Made by a program: the position numbers and the translations under genes
Shown here: positions 1-9,258 of the stretch, in pieces
Numbering within the stretch: the stretch's first letter is position 1
Layout: the number at the start of each line of letters is the position of its first letter
The notes under the pieces: generated by a model
The model's input: only the letters and a program-made list of their open reading frames with translations
What the model was told of the DNA's origin: nothing
Databases searched by the model: none
Source: HyVt-337 sp964428895
GTDB lineage: Bacteria > Planctomycetota > Phycisphaerae > SM23-33
Direction: 5' to 3'
NCBI GenBank assembly: GCA_964428895.1
Contig: CAYRZU010000006.1
Span: forward strand, 9,314-73,313
DNA length: 64,000 nt

Positions 1-899
1 TACGGCGCCATCTCGCCAACTGCGGGGACCTTGATTGTCGGGAAGGGGGTGTCGTGGTCGGCAATGGCGACCACGGTCATCCCCACGCCCTGGACCAGGA
101 CCTCCTGGAACTTCTCGATCTCCTCGTCCATCGGCTCGATGACGAAGACGATGTCAGTCGGCTCCATGACTTCTTCAATGCCGTGGACGGCGTAGGTCCC
201 TTCGAGGTAATCGCTCTTGCCGCGGGTGATCTCGTTGGTCTTGAGGGTCAATTCCTCGGCCACGCCGTCGTTGTACCCGGCGAAGTAGATGGTCGGCGCC
301 GCGACGGCTTTAGCCACGATGTCCTTGTCGATCGACTGAGTCAGGGCCGACCGGACCGTCTCGTCGAGGCCGGCCAGGTCCATGTCCTTGCCGGCGATGT
401 GGCAGAGGATGGACTGATAGAACAGGGCCTGTTCGACCACGCTCTTGGTGGCGGCGACAGCTTCTTCCCACCCGCAGGTTAGGACGAACTCCCGCGTGGT
501 GGCGTCGGCCAGCATTGTGCCTTTGTTGGCCGACAGGCAGTAGCGTCGGTCGTTGCCGATCTCCGCGAGCTTCTTGGCCAGTAGGACCACTTCCTTGGTC
601 CGCCCGGAGTTCGACGCGCAGAAGACGGCGAACTTCGAGAGATCATACTGGGCCGCCTGACGCGAGCCGTCGGTGGCGACCTGCAGGTCCAACCCCCAGG
701 CCATCGCCTTGCGGATGGCGTTCTTGGCCGGGAAGATGCGACTGGAGCCTTCGCCGGTCATGAACAGCCGGCCGGCGGCGGCGATCTCTTTGGCCACGTC
801 GGCGGTCTGGGAAGGATCAAACCCCTTCACCACGTCGATCGTGTCCATCATCTCGCGCACCAGGGCGTACTTGGAGTAGTTCTTGGAATCGAGGTTCAT
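1..899 (-). CDS. SIS-domain sugar-phosphate isomerase/deaminase-like protein, C-terminus cut by window edge
   Basis: The reading frame starts at an ATG (complement of 897-899) preceded by a strong GGAGG and runs open to the window edge, so about 299 residues are visible and the C-terminus is missing. The product resembles double SIS-domain proteins related to the isomerase half of GlmS and to AgaS-type enzymes, which bind phosphosugars. Visible support is the phosphosugar-binding style segment FMTGEGSSR near residue 45, the SNSGRTKEVV segment near residue 95 and a second SIS module with FAGYNDGVAEE further on. It is probably cytosolic and acts on an amino-sugar or keto-sugar phosphate; the exact substrate cannot be read from the sequence. 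The fold call is firm, the enzyme call is not. Confidence 0.8.
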   Translation of the reverse strand, partial: MNLDSKNYSKYALVREMMDTIDVVKGFDPSQTADVAKEIAAAGRLFMTGEGSSRIFPAKNAIRKAMAWGLDLQVATDGSRQAAQYDLSKFAVFCASNSGRTKEVVLLAKKLAEIGNDRRYCLSANKGTMLADATTREFVLTCGWEEAVAATKSVVEQALFYQSILCHIAGKDMDLAGLDETVRSALTQSIDKDIVAKAVAAPTIYFAGYNDGVAEELTLKTNEITRGKSDYLEGTYAVHGIEEVMEPTDIVFVIEPMDEEIEKFQEVLVQGVGMTVVAIADHDTPFPTIKVPAVGEMAP

Positions 900-962
900 A
901 AACGGTCCTCCTACAGAGGTTCGAGAAAGGGGCTGCGGCAACAGCGCCTGCAGCAGTGCCGC

Positions 963-991
963 ATTCTACGGCAAAACGTTGGATTTGGCCA
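963..991 (-). promoter_or_regulatory. Candidate sigma70-type promoter of the SIS-domain gene
   Basis: On the minus strand TGGCCA, 17 bases and TAGAAT lie about 65 bases before the start codon of the SIS-domain gene. The -10 box is close to consensus and the spacing is ideal; the -35 box matches 4 of 6 positions. Inferred from sequence only. Confidence 0.4.
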
Positions 992-1098
992 GACGGTTTG
1001 GCCTGGGTCCTTTCATGGAACGATGACACCGCGCGAGTGGAGGGCGGCCAAGGGTTGTGTGGTGGCGTTCAGCGGGGAGGGCTTGTAGGATTTCGGCC

Positions 1099-2694
1099 AT
1101 GCCAGATCGGCCGAACATCTTGTTGATTCTCAATGACGACATGGGGTTCTCGGACATCGGCTGTTACGGCGGCGAGGTGCGGACGCCGAACTTGGATCGG
1201 TTGGCGGCCGGGGGGTTGCGGTTCACGCAGTTCTACAACACGGCGCGGTGTTGCCCGTCGCGGGCGTCGTTGCTGACGGGGTTGCACCCGCACCAGGCCG
1301 ACGTTGGCCACATGATGGACGACCTGGGCGTGGACGGCTACGTGGGCGACCTTCGGCCGGCCACCGCCACGATTGGCGAAGCACTCCGCGCGGCCGGTTA
1401 CGCGACGGCCATGTCGGGCAAATGGCACGTCACGCGGTTTTGCGACGAACCCAAGCACAATTGGCCATGCCAGCGCGGGTTCGACCGCTATTACGGCATC
1501 ATCACCGGGGCGAGCAATTACTTCGACGCCGAGACGCTCACGGCGAACAACGACCGCATCCGCTCGCCGCGTGACGGTGACTACTACATCACCGACGACT
1601 TCTCGGATCGCATGGCCGGCTTTATTGACGACCATTTCCGCTCCGATCCGGCCAAGCCCTTCTTCGGCTACCTCGCTTACACGGCGCCGCATTGGCCCCT
1701 GCACGCCAAAGACGCCGACATCGCCCGGTACGCCAATCGCTTCGACGCCGGGTGGGACGTCTTGCGGGCCGAGCGGCTGGAGCGGATGGTGCAGATGGGC
1801 ATTATCGATCCGGCGTGGCGGCTCTCGCCGCGCGACCCCAATCAGCCGCCATGGGCGGGCGAGCCCCACAAGGCCTGGCAAGCGCGGCGCATGGAGGTCT
1901 ATGCCGCCCAGATCGATTCGATGGACCAAGGCATCGGCCGCGTGATCGATGCGCTCGAGCGGAACGATCAGCTTGAGAACACACTCATCGTCTTCCTGGC
2001 CGATAACGGCGGCTGCGAGGAGGAGATTGAAGTCCCCCGCGAGCCCGGGCGGACGCGCTTGCGGGACGGCCGCGCGGTTCGGCCCGGCAACGCGCCCACC
2101 ATCTGGCCCGGCGCCGAGGACACCTACTGCAGCTACGGCGTGCCGTGGGCGAATCTGTCGAACACCCCGTTCCGCGAGTACAAGCATTGGATTCACGAGG
2201 GGGGTATCGCCACGCCGCTGATCGTCCATTGGCCGATCGGCATCGACGGCGGCCATAACGGCCAACTCCGCCATCAGACCGGTCAACTGCCGGACATCAT
2301 GGCCACCTTCCTGGATGTCGCCGGGGCCGACTATCCGGCCGAGCGCGACGGCCACGCCATTCCGCCGTGCGAGGGCTTCTCCATGCGGCCATGCTTTGAC
2401 GATGACCCGGCCCTGCGCGACGCGCTCTATTGGGAGCACGAGGGCAACCGCGGCTGTCGGGGGGGCAAGTGGAAGCTGGTCAACAAGTACCCCGGCGGCT
2501 GGGAATTGTACGACATGGAGGCCGATCGGACCGAGCTGAACGATCTGGCCGAGAATCATCCGGAGATCGTGGCCGAGCTATCGGATCTCTATGAGACCTG
2601 GGCCGACCGCTGCGGCGTTCTGGCGTGGGAAGAAGTCTGGGACCGCTACCTCCATCGCGACAAGTACGCTACGAAAGAGGATGACAACTCATAA
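1099..2694 (+). CDS. Arylsulfatase, Pseudomonas AtsA-like, no signal peptide
   Basis: A 531-residue member of the alkaline-phosphatase-like sulfatase superfamily, which hydrolyses sulfate esters. The formylglycine motif C-x-P-S-R is at residues 51-55 (C51 is the residue that would be oxidised), the metal-binding D13-D14 pair follows NILLILN, and GKWH at 107-110 supplies the conserved Lys and His. Length, Cys position and the absence of a signal peptide all match the cytosolic P. aeruginosa AtsA type rather than exported sulfatases. The ATG at 1099 was chosen because AGGA lies 8 bases upstream and the paralogue at 11000 starts at the same residue with the same upstream sequence; an upstream GTG at 1057 would add 14 residues. 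The natural substrate is unknown. A propeller-like gene pair follows 108 bases downstream. Confidence 0.93.
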   Translation: MPDRPNILLILNDDMGFSDIGCYGGEVRTPNLDRLAAGGLRFTQFYNTARCCPSRASLLTGLHPHQADVGHMMDDLGVDGYVGDLRPATATIGEALRAAGYATAMSGKWHVTRFCDEPKHNWPCQRGFDRYYGIITGASNYFDAETLTANNDRIRSPRDGDYYITDDFSDRMAGFIDDHFRSDPAKPFFGYLAYTAPHWPLHAKDADIARYANRFDAGWDVLRAERLERMVQMGIIDPAWRLSPRDPNQPPWAGEPHKAWQARRMEVYAAQIDSMDQGIGRVIDALERNDQLENTLIVFLADNGGCEEEIEVPREPGRTRLRDGRAVRPGNAPTIWPGAEDTYCSYGVPWANLSNTPFREYKHWIHEGGIATPLIVHWPIGIDGGHNGQLRHQTGQLPDIMATFLDVAGADYPAERDGHAIPPCEGFSMRPCFDDDPALRDALYWEHEGNRGCRGGKWKLVNKYPGGWELYDMEADRTELNDLAENHPEIVAELSDLYETWADRCGVLAWEEVWDRYLHRDKYATKEDDNS

Positions 2695-2802
2695 CAAGCC
2701 GCCCGGGATTTCTCGGGGGATTTGGGGTGGCTTGGGCGTGCCAACGGGGAAGCGGGGCGGGTATGATCTGCCCCTTACCGTTAGGTTCCCAAGGAGTGTG
2801 GA

Positions 2803-4008
2803 ATGATTGATGTAACGATAGAGCAGGTCTCCCCGGAAGTCGGCAGCGCGACCCTTCACGGCTGGAACACGTGCCGGCTGATCAAGACGGACGGGGCGCT
2901 GTGGTTTGTGGCCAACAAACCCACCCCCGACGGCGACGACGGATCGAACTGGTTGGTCCAGCGGACGCTGATGTACCGGCGCGAGTTGTCGGCGGGTGGC
3001 CAGTGGGAACTGGCGGCCGACATCGAGCCGCGCACCTACACCTGCTGCGTCGACAACCAGGACCGGTTCTGGTCGATCAGCCCCAAGCATTTCAACTACA
3101 TCACGCTGTGGCGGTCCGAGCCGAACATGGACCTGGACACTCTCGTCCGCTGCTACGATGGCCGCTGCGCCTACCTGGGCATGGGCGTGGACCGCGTCAG
3201 CGGCAGTCATCTGCTGATCCACACCGAAGACACCAACCACATGCCCCGCTTCCCGAACCCCATGATCTGCGTGTTCTACGACGCCGAGACCGACTCGTGG
3301 CGCGTCAGCCAGATCGACATGCCGGAAGGGCGGTTCGGCTACGTGGGCATCATTGTTCGCGGCCGAAAGGCTGTCGTCTTGATGCAGTCCACGCAGTATG
3401 ACCCGGTCGTTGAGCCCAACGACCCGCACTACAACTGGCGGCTGTTGAAGCTGGCCCGCTGTGACGACCTGATGGAAGGCAAGTGGGTCACCAAGCCGTT
3501 GGCGATGCGTACGTTCGGGCAGAGCCTCCCCTCGGACATGGTCGAGATGCCCGACGGCAAGATCCTCATCGCCTACAAGCACCGCGGCGGCGATGACTCC
3601 TACGAAGCCACCCAAGAACAGCCGTACGCCTTCACGATTTCGATCGTGTCGCCCGACCTATCCTTCGACACCTTCACGCCCGACCTGGACATCGAAGCGG
3701 GCGGCCGAGTCTTCCTTGGCAGTGACAACCGTTGGTACCTGGTCGGCAAGCCCACCGATGGCGAGGCGCTACGTTTGTGGCGGCTCGATGCGGACAACGG
3801 TTTCGAACCGACGGCCGAGTGGCTCTTGCCCGGCACAGAAGTGCTCAAGAGCATGCTGCATACGCTACGGCCGGACCGGGTCGGCGGCGAAGATGACGGC
3901 GACACCGTCCACCTGGCCACGTCCGATACCCCGGGCGTACCGTTCGGCGATTCGCGCGATCGCTTCGCCATCATGCACGCTAGCTTCGACCTGCCGGTCG
4001 GGGAGTAG
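2803..4008 (+). CDS. Uncharacterised beta-propeller-like protein, first of a tandem pair
   Basis: A 401-residue protein with no signal peptide or membrane segment. I do not recognise a named family. It has recurring aromatic and Asp-rich strands (for example FYDAETDSW and WYLVGKP) of the kind seen in BNR/sialidase-like propellers, so a sugar-binding or glycoside-acting fold is a guess. The ATG at 2803 is preceded by AAGGAG at 8 bases; a TATGAT box at 2762-2767 could be its -10 element, but the -35 match is poor. The next gene, 4 bases away, is a clear paralogue with the same layout, including the shared TLHGW, EDTNH and YKHRGGD stretches. The pair lies directly downstream of an arylsulfatase, which suggests a role in degrading sulfated glycans. 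Confidence 0.8.
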   Translation: MIDVTIEQVSPEVGSATLHGWNTCRLIKTDGALWFVANKPTPDGDDGSNWLVQRTLMYRRELSAGGQWELAADIEPRTYTCCVDNQDRFWSISPKHFNYITLWRSEPNMDLDTLVRCYDGRCAYLGMGVDRVSGSHLLIHTEDTNHMPRFPNPMICVFYDAETDSWRVSQIDMPEGRFGYVGIIVRGRKAVVLMQSTQYDPVVEPNDPHYNWRLLKLARCDDLMEGKWVTKPLAMRTFGQSLPSDMVEMPDGKILIAYKHRGGDDSYEATQEQPYAFTISIVSPDLSFDTFTPDLDIEAGGRVFLGSDNRWYLVGKPTDGEALRLWRLDADNGFEPTAEWLLPGTEVLKSMLHTLRPDRVGGEDDGDTVHLATSDTPGVPFGDSRDRFAIMHASFDLPVGE

Positions 4009-4012
4009 TCCC

Positions 4013-5221
4013 ATGCAGCCGATTGACGTGACTGTCGATAGGATCGCCGAGGCCGTCAGCCCCGGCACGCTGCATGGGTGGCATTCGAGTCGGTTGCTGA
4101 AGGTCGACAACGCGCTGGTCTTCATGGCCAGCAAGATCTGCCCCGAAGGCCTGCCCAGCGACAGTGACGCCGCCGCCCGCACGCTGGTGTTCCGCCGCGA
4201 CCTGTCCGGCGACGACGCGTGGCGGGAGATCGCCGACATCCCCCAGCGCTGCTACACCAGCGCGGTTGATCCCCAGGGGCGGATGTGGGTCTTTCACCCG
4301 TGGGACTTCAACCGCATCACGGTCTACCGATCCGGGGCGGGGATGAATCTCGAAACGTTCGTGCCGTGCTACGACGGCATGTGCTTCTACGGCGGGACGG
4401 GCGTGGACGCCGCGGGCAACTTCCTGGTGCTGCACGCCGAAGACACCAACCACACGCCGCGGTTCCCCAACGCCCAGATCGCCGTGTTCTACGACGCCGA
4501 GACGGACAGTTGGCATCGCAGTCGCATGGAAACGCCGGAAGGGCGGTTCGGATACGTGGGCATCGTGGTGCACGGCCGATCCGCCACGGCGGTGCTGCAA
4601 TCGACGATCTACGATCCCCACGTCGCTCCGTGGGTCAACGGCTACAACTGGCGGCTGGTCCGCCTGGCCCGTTGCGAGGACCTGCGGGAAGGCACGTGGG
4701 TCCAGGAACCGTTCCTGATGCGGTCCTTCGGAGAAACGCACCTGTACGACATGATCGAGGCCCCCGACGGGCACATCTACATCAGTTACAAGCATCGCGG
4801 CGGCGACGAATCCTACGACGCCACCGAAGCCGGCCCCAAGCCGACCTACATCACCCGCGTCCGACCCGATCTATCGACGGACGTCTTCGAACTGGAGATG
4901 GACGCCACCGCCACACGGCTGTTCATCGACAGCGCGGGCCAGTGGTACCTGGTCGGTCATCTGCCGGATACGGAGACGCTGCACCTGTGGCGGCTGGACC
5001 CGGATGCGGGCTTTGCTCCGACTGCCGAATGGGTCCTCGGCGGCACGGAGAAGCTCCGTGGTTACATCCTCCACGCGCTTCGGCCGGAACGGTTCGGCGG
5101 GGAAGGCTCGGGCGATACGGTCCACCTGGTCACGGCCGCCCGCCACGCGGACCACGAACCCGGCGAGGAACATCCGGTAACGATCTGGCACGGGCGATTC
5201 GATCTGCCCGTCGGCCGATGA
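4013..5221 (+). CDS. Uncharacterised beta-propeller-like protein, second of a tandem pair
   Basis: A 402-residue paralogue of the upstream protein, separated from its stop codon by only 4 bases, so the two are almost certainly translated from one transcript. The conserved stretches TLHGW, EDTNH, FYDAETDSW, GRFGYVGI and YKHRGGD fall at matching positions in both, which shows a tandem duplication followed by divergence. There is no signal peptide. I chose the ATG at 4013 because the start lines up with the paralogue; a longer open frame begins upstream at 3593 but overlaps the first gene out of frame. Function is unknown; a sugar-binding or hydrolytic propeller is possible given the sulfatase next door. 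Confidence 0.8.
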   Translation: MQPIDVTVDRIAEAVSPGTLHGWHSSRLLKVDNALVFMASKICPEGLPSDSDAAARTLVFRRDLSGDDAWREIADIPQRCYTSAVDPQGRMWVFHPWDFNRITVYRSGAGMNLETFVPCYDGMCFYGGTGVDAAGNFLVLHAEDTNHTPRFPNAQIAVFYDAETDSWHRSRMETPEGRFGYVGIVVHGRSATAVLQSTIYDPHVAPWVNGYNWRLVRLARCEDLREGTWVQEPFLMRSFGETHLYDMIEAPDGHIYISYKHRGGDESYDATEAGPKPTYITRVRPDLSTDVFELEMDATATRLFIDSAGQWYLVGHLPDTETLHLWRLDPDAGFAPTAEWVLGGTEKLRGYILHALRPERFGGEGSGDTVHLVTAARHADHEPGEEHPVTIWHGRFDLPVGR

Positions 5222-5260
5222 CTTGATGTGGGCGGCCGGTTTGATCTAAGATCGGACGCG

Positions 5261-5956
5261 ATGAACGACATCTCTCCCAGCCAGCCCGTCCGCCGCCGTT
5301 CCCGCAATCATCCTCTGTGGCTAATGATCAGCCTGTTCTTGCTGTTGCTGGTCGAGCCGATTTTCAGCCAGTACCTATTGGCCGGCCTGCTGGCGAGCAT
5401 GCTCATGACGGTCGTCGCCATTGCATCGGTCGCGTCGGTCCGTGGCAACCGGCGGCAGGCCTTCGTGGTGGGCGCACTGGGCTTGCCGGTGATCATCTTG
5501 AGCTGGCTGACTCGTGTGTTTGACAATGGGCTGTTCCTGGACCTTCTGACCAGCGTGTGGATGTGCGTGTTCCTGGTTTACCTGGCGATGCTGATGCTGA
5601 CCGATGTCCTGCACACCACGCGGGTGACCGGCCGAATGCTGTGTCGGGCGATCTGCGCGTACCTGCTGATCGGTGTGGCGTGGGGGGCGGCCTATGAGTT
5701 CGTGGTCCTGCTGGATCCGGACGCCATCGGGGGATTGGACGGAGGGGCATCGCTGGGGGATTGCGTCTACTACAGCTTCATTACGCTGACGACGCTGGGC
5801 TACGGCGACCACACGCCGGTGGCGCCGTGGGCAAAATCTCTGGCGCTAACCGAAGCCATCGTCGGCCCGCTCTTCCTGACGATTCTGGTCGCGCGGCTGG
5901 CAGCGCTGTACCGCGGCGCCGAGCAGACCGACCCGGACGACGACTCCGACAACTAA
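5261..5956 (+). CDS. Potassium channel protein of the two-TM pore (Ion_trans_2) type
   Basis: A 231-residue integral membrane protein with about six hydrophobic segments. The last pair flanks a pore loop carrying the selectivity filter TTLGYGD at residues 177-183, which defines a K+ channel. The N-terminus is basic and cytosolic, and the C-terminus ends in an acidic tail of Asp residues after the last helix, so there is no RCK or cyclic-nucleotide domain here. The ATG at 5261 begins the protein just before the first hydrophobic segment; an upstream GTG at 5228 would add 11 residues. The stop codon overlaps the end of the convergent efflux pump gene by 4 bases. Confidence 0.9.
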   Translation: MNDISPSQPVRRRSRNHPLWLMISLFLLLLVEPIFSQYLLAGLLASMLMTVVAIASVASVRGNRRQAFVVGALGLPVIILSWLTRVFDNGLFLDLLTSVWMCVFLVYLAMLMLTDVLHTTRVTGRMLCRAICAYLLIGVAWGAAYEFVVLLDPDAIGGLDGGASLGDCVYYSFITLTTLGYGDHTPVAPWAKSLALTEAIVGPLFLTILVARLAALYRGAEQTDPDDDSDN

Positions 5957-8900
5957 TCCTCGTCGTCGGCCACCTTCACCAGCGTCAGTCGCCCGTACTC
6001 CACCAACGCCGCATACAGCGCCGGCAGGACCAGCAGTGTTAGCGCCGTCGCCACGATCAGGCCGAAGATCAGCATCCACGACATGCCCTCCCACAACGGC
6101 CCGCCGAATAACGCCAGGGGAATCAGCCCGCCCACGGTCGTGCTGACGGTCAGCAGAATCGGCATCAGTCGCAGCTTGCCCGCTTCGATCAGGCAGCCGC
6201 GGAAAGCGGCCTTGGTCAGGCCGTTGTAGCTTCTTTTGCCAGGGTCGGCGAGGTCTTCGCCCGCGAGCAGCTTGTTGCGGATCTTCTCCTCGGCGAACTC
6301 CATATAAAGGATGCCGGTGTTGACCACGATGCCGGCCAACGACACTAACCCCAGCATGGGCATGAACCCGAGGGCATTGCCGGTGACGTACAATCCCAGG
6401 AACGCGCCGATGGCGCCCATGGGCACCGTGGCCAGGATGATGAAGGGCTTGATGAAGCTGTTGTACTGGAAGATCAGCACCAGGATGATCAGCATCACGC
6501 CGATGCCGAACGCGAAGACCAATTCCCCCTGAGCTTCCTCGGTGTCTTCCCGTTCACCGCCGATCTCGATGGAATAGCCCGGCGGGAAGGTAGCTTCGAT
6601 GTCATCCAGCTTAGGCAGCATCTCGTTGAGGACGTCGTTGGCCAGCAGGCCGTCTTCCACCTGAGCCCGAACTTCGATCATGCGGTTCCTCTGACGACGT
6701 TCGATCTTCTGCACCGCTCGGCCGGGGTGCAGTTCGCCCACGCTATCGAGGGGGACCTTTCCGGCCTGGCCTTCGACGAACATGGTTCGCGCGTCGAGAA
6801 TCTCGCCGCGCGAGTCAGGCGGCAGGCGGAAGAAGACCGGTATGGTGTGATCACCCTCACGGTAGATCGTAAGATAATGGCCGGTGTAATAGGCGTTGAC
6901 GCTCTGGGCCACGCTGGCGTTGCTAACCGCGGCGAGATTGGCCCGGTCTTCGTCCACGGTGACGTCCAACTGGTAACCCGGGTCGCCCCACATGTCGTGG
7001 ACGTTCCACGTGCCCCGGGTATTGAGAACGAGGTCTTTGACCTTGTCGGCTTGGCGGCGCATTTGGTCCAGGTCGGCAAAGCCCGGGTTGGTCGCGCTCG
7101 AACCGTAGACGCGGAGGCCGATCGGCTCGGTGGACGGACCCAGGGCGAGCTTTTGGGGCACGATTCGCGCGCCGGGCACCTTTGCGGCGGCGGCTTGGCG
7201 GATGTCTTTGACGTATTGGTCCGTCACGATGGGGTCGGACGTTCGAACGATGATCTGCGCGTAGTTGGATTGGATGGGCTGAGGGTCCACGCCCAGGGCG
7301 AACCGGGGCCCCGAGCCGCCCACCGACGAATAGTAGCTGGCCAGCCGCTCGCCGCTGAAGTTGTCATCGTCATAAGGCGAGAGCTCCCGCGTGATGTCCT
7401 CGACCTGGGCGGTGGCGCGGTTGGTCATCTCCAGGGAGGCGCCTTCCGGGAGCCAGACGTCGATGTAGAGAATGTCACGCAGGTCGTCGGGAAAGAATTG
7501 CGATCCCAGCGGCAGCATGAAGGCCCCGACTAACAGCGCCGCCGTGATAGCCAACACGATGGGCTTGACGGCCAGGCAGCCCTTGCTGATTCGGCCATAG
7601 GCCGCGATCAAGGCAGACTCGGATTCCGGCTTGTCGGCCTCGGCGGCGGGGCCGGCCTTCTTGCGGCGCAGCAGATTCATCAGCCGAGTGGTCAGCGACG
7701 GTGGCTTGGGGGCGCCTTCGGGCCGGGGTTTGATGAACCAGTAAGCCATTAGCGACGTGATCGTCAGCGCCAGCACCCAACTGCTCAGCAGCGTTACCGA
7801 GACGACGGTTGGGATGGAGTAAACGTACTCGCCTTTCTCGCCCGTGATCAGGAAGGCCATCGGCAGGAACGCGAACACCGTGGTCAGCGTGCCCATCAAC
7901 GTGGGGATTTGGATTTGACGGACACCTTCGATGACGGCCGCCTTTCGCCCGTAGCCTTCGGACTGGAAGCGGCGCACGCTGTCGCAGACGACCACGGCGT
8001 TATCGACGAGCATGCCGAGCGCGATGATGAGGCTGGCGATGGACATCTGCTCCAGGTCGACCCCCAGGAAGCTGGAGACGCCGATGGCCGTGATCATTAC
8101 AAAGGGGATGGCCGCGGCCATGACGGCCGCCGAGCGGAAGCCGGCCATGAACAGCGCCACGCCGACGACAATGGCGATGGCCTGGAGGACGTTGACCATG
8201 AAGTCGGAGATCTTGTTGTCGACGAAGACCGATTCGTCGAAGACCACATCGATGGCGACGTCCGGCGGGATGGTCTGGTCCACGTGCTGCATTCGGTGGA
8301 GCACGTCCCGGGCCTGGGCGGCCAGGTCCGTTACCTTGACACCTTTCTTCTTCATGACGAAGGAGACCACGACGCAGGGGATGTCGCCCTCGGCGTCGCC
8401 GTAGCGGGCCAGGACCGAGGGGGGGGCCTGGTAGTCGCGACGGACCGTTACGCCCAGGTCCTTGAGGTAGATCGGGGCCCCGGAGGCGTCGTAGCGGACG
8501 ATGATGGATTCGATCTGGCTGACGGCGTCAAATTCGCCGCTGGGTTCGATGGCGATTCGGACTAGGTCGGTTTCAATGCTGCCGCCCGAGGCGGTGATGT
8601 TTCGGGCCTGGAGGAGCTTGGTCAGATCGTCGAGGGTCAGTCCCACGCCGGCCCAGTTCTCCTGGGTGGTCTCCAGGTAGATCGTTTCCTCGCGGATGCC
8701 GCTGATCTCCGCCCGAAAGACGCCCGGCAGGAGCGAGAGGGCGTCGCGGACGTAGTCGGCGTAGATCTCGATATCCCGCATGGTGTAGCGTTGCATGTCG
8801 CCGCGAGCCTTCTCGTGGATCATCAGCAGCATCACGGCGGGGTCGCCGAAATCATCGTTGACGATCGGGCCGACGATGTCCTTGGGCAACTGCGGGCGAA

Positions 8901-9258
8901 CTTCTTCGACCTTGGCGCGGATCTTCTCCCAGGTCTCGACGATCTGGTCGGCCGGCATGGTGGCGCTGAGTTCGGCGTAGATGACCGATTGGCCTCGCGT
9001 GGTGGTGGAGCGGAACTTTTCGATCCGCAGGTCCTCGATGGTGCTGATGGCCTGCTCCAGGGGGGCGGTGACGAGGCGTTCGACCTTTTCGGTCTCGGTG
9101 TCTCCCCAGGAGGTCAGGACCTGGGCGGTGCGAATGATAAAGGCCGGGTCGGCCCGCCGCGGCATGGTGGCAAAGCGAAACGCGCCAACCGCTACCGCTA
9201 CGGCCAACATGGCCAGCACGGCGGCCTTGCGGTTCAGTGTGAAACTGGTCAGGCTCAT
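5953..9258 (-). CDS. RND-family efflux transporter, inner-membrane pump subunit
   Basis: A 1101-residue AcrB/HAE1-like transporter that drives export by proton antiport. The N-terminal helix is followed by a large periplasmic region, then a block of membrane helices containing the LGMLVDNAVVV stretch of TM4, where proton-relay Asp residues sit in this family (here Asp-Asn rather than Asp-Asp). A second periplasmic region and a second helix block with GMLIILVLI and GPLWEGMSW follow, giving the usual internal duplication. A Lys/Arg-rich cytosolic insert lies near residues 510-545. The start overlaps the stop of the upstream adaptor gene by 4 bases (ATGA), so the two are translationally coupled. 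No outer-membrane TolC-type gene is present in the window. Substrate unknown. Confidence 0.95.
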   Translation of the reverse strand: MSLTSFTLNRKAAVLAMLAVAVAVGAFRFATMPRRADPAFIIRTAQVLTSWGDTETEKVERLVTAPLEQAISTIEDLRIEKFRSTTTRGQSVIYAELSATMPADQIVETWEKIRAKVEEVRPQLPKDIVGPIVNDDFGDPAVMLLMIHEKARGDMQRYTMRDIEIYADYVRDALSLLPGVFRAEISGIREETIYLETTQENWAGVGLTLDDLTKLLQARNITASGGSIETDLVRIAIEPSGEFDAVSQIESIIVRYDASGAPIYLKDLGVTVRRDYQAPPSVLARYGDAEGDIPCVVVSFVMKKKGVKVTDLAAQARDVLHRMQHVDQTIPPDVAIDVVFDESVFVDNKISDFMVNVLQAIAIVVGVALFMAGFRSAAVMAAAIPFVMITAIGVSSFLGVDLEQMSIASLIIALGMLVDNAVVVCDSVRRFQSEGYGRKAAVIEGVRQIQIPTLMGTLTTVFAFLPMAFLITGEKGEYVYSIPTVVSVTLLSSWVLALTITSLMAYWFIKPRPEGAPKPPSLTTRLMNLLRRKKAGPAAEADKPESESALIAAYGRISKGCLAVKPIVLAITAALLVGAFMLPLGSQFFPDDLRDILYIDVWLPEGASLEMTNRATAQVEDITRELSPYDDDNFSGERLASYYSSVGGSGPRFALGVDPQPIQSNYAQIIVRTSDPIVTDQYVKDIRQAAAAKVPGARIVPQKLALGPSTEPIGLRVYGSSATNPGFADLDQMRRQADKVKDLVLNTRGTWNVHDMWGDPGYQLDVTVDEDRANLAAVSNASVAQSVNAYYTGHYLTIYREGDHTIPVFFRLPPDSRGEILDARTMFVEGQAGKVPLDSVGELHPGRAVQKIERRQRNRMIEVRAQVEDGLLANDVLNEMLPKLDDIEATFPPGYSIEIGGEREDTEEAQGELVFAFGIGVMLIILVLIFQYNSFIKPFIILATVPMGAIGAFLGLYVTGNALGFMPMLGLVSLAGIVVNTGILYMEFAEEKIRNKLLAGEDLADPGKRSYNGLTKAAFRGCLIEAGKLRLMPILLTVSTTVGGLIPLALFGGPLWEGMSWMLIFGLIVATALTLLVLPALYAALVEYGRLTLVKVADDED

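Noticed and set aside
920..960. tRNA T-arm-like GGTTCGAGA
   Set aside because: No acceptor stem, anticodon arm or D arm can be folded around it.
1069..2559. A 496-residue open frame antisense to the first sulfatase
   Set aside because: It is a shadow of a GC-rich gene: low-complexity Arg/Val/Gly composition, no ribosome binding site, and the sense frame has a full set of sulfatase motifs.
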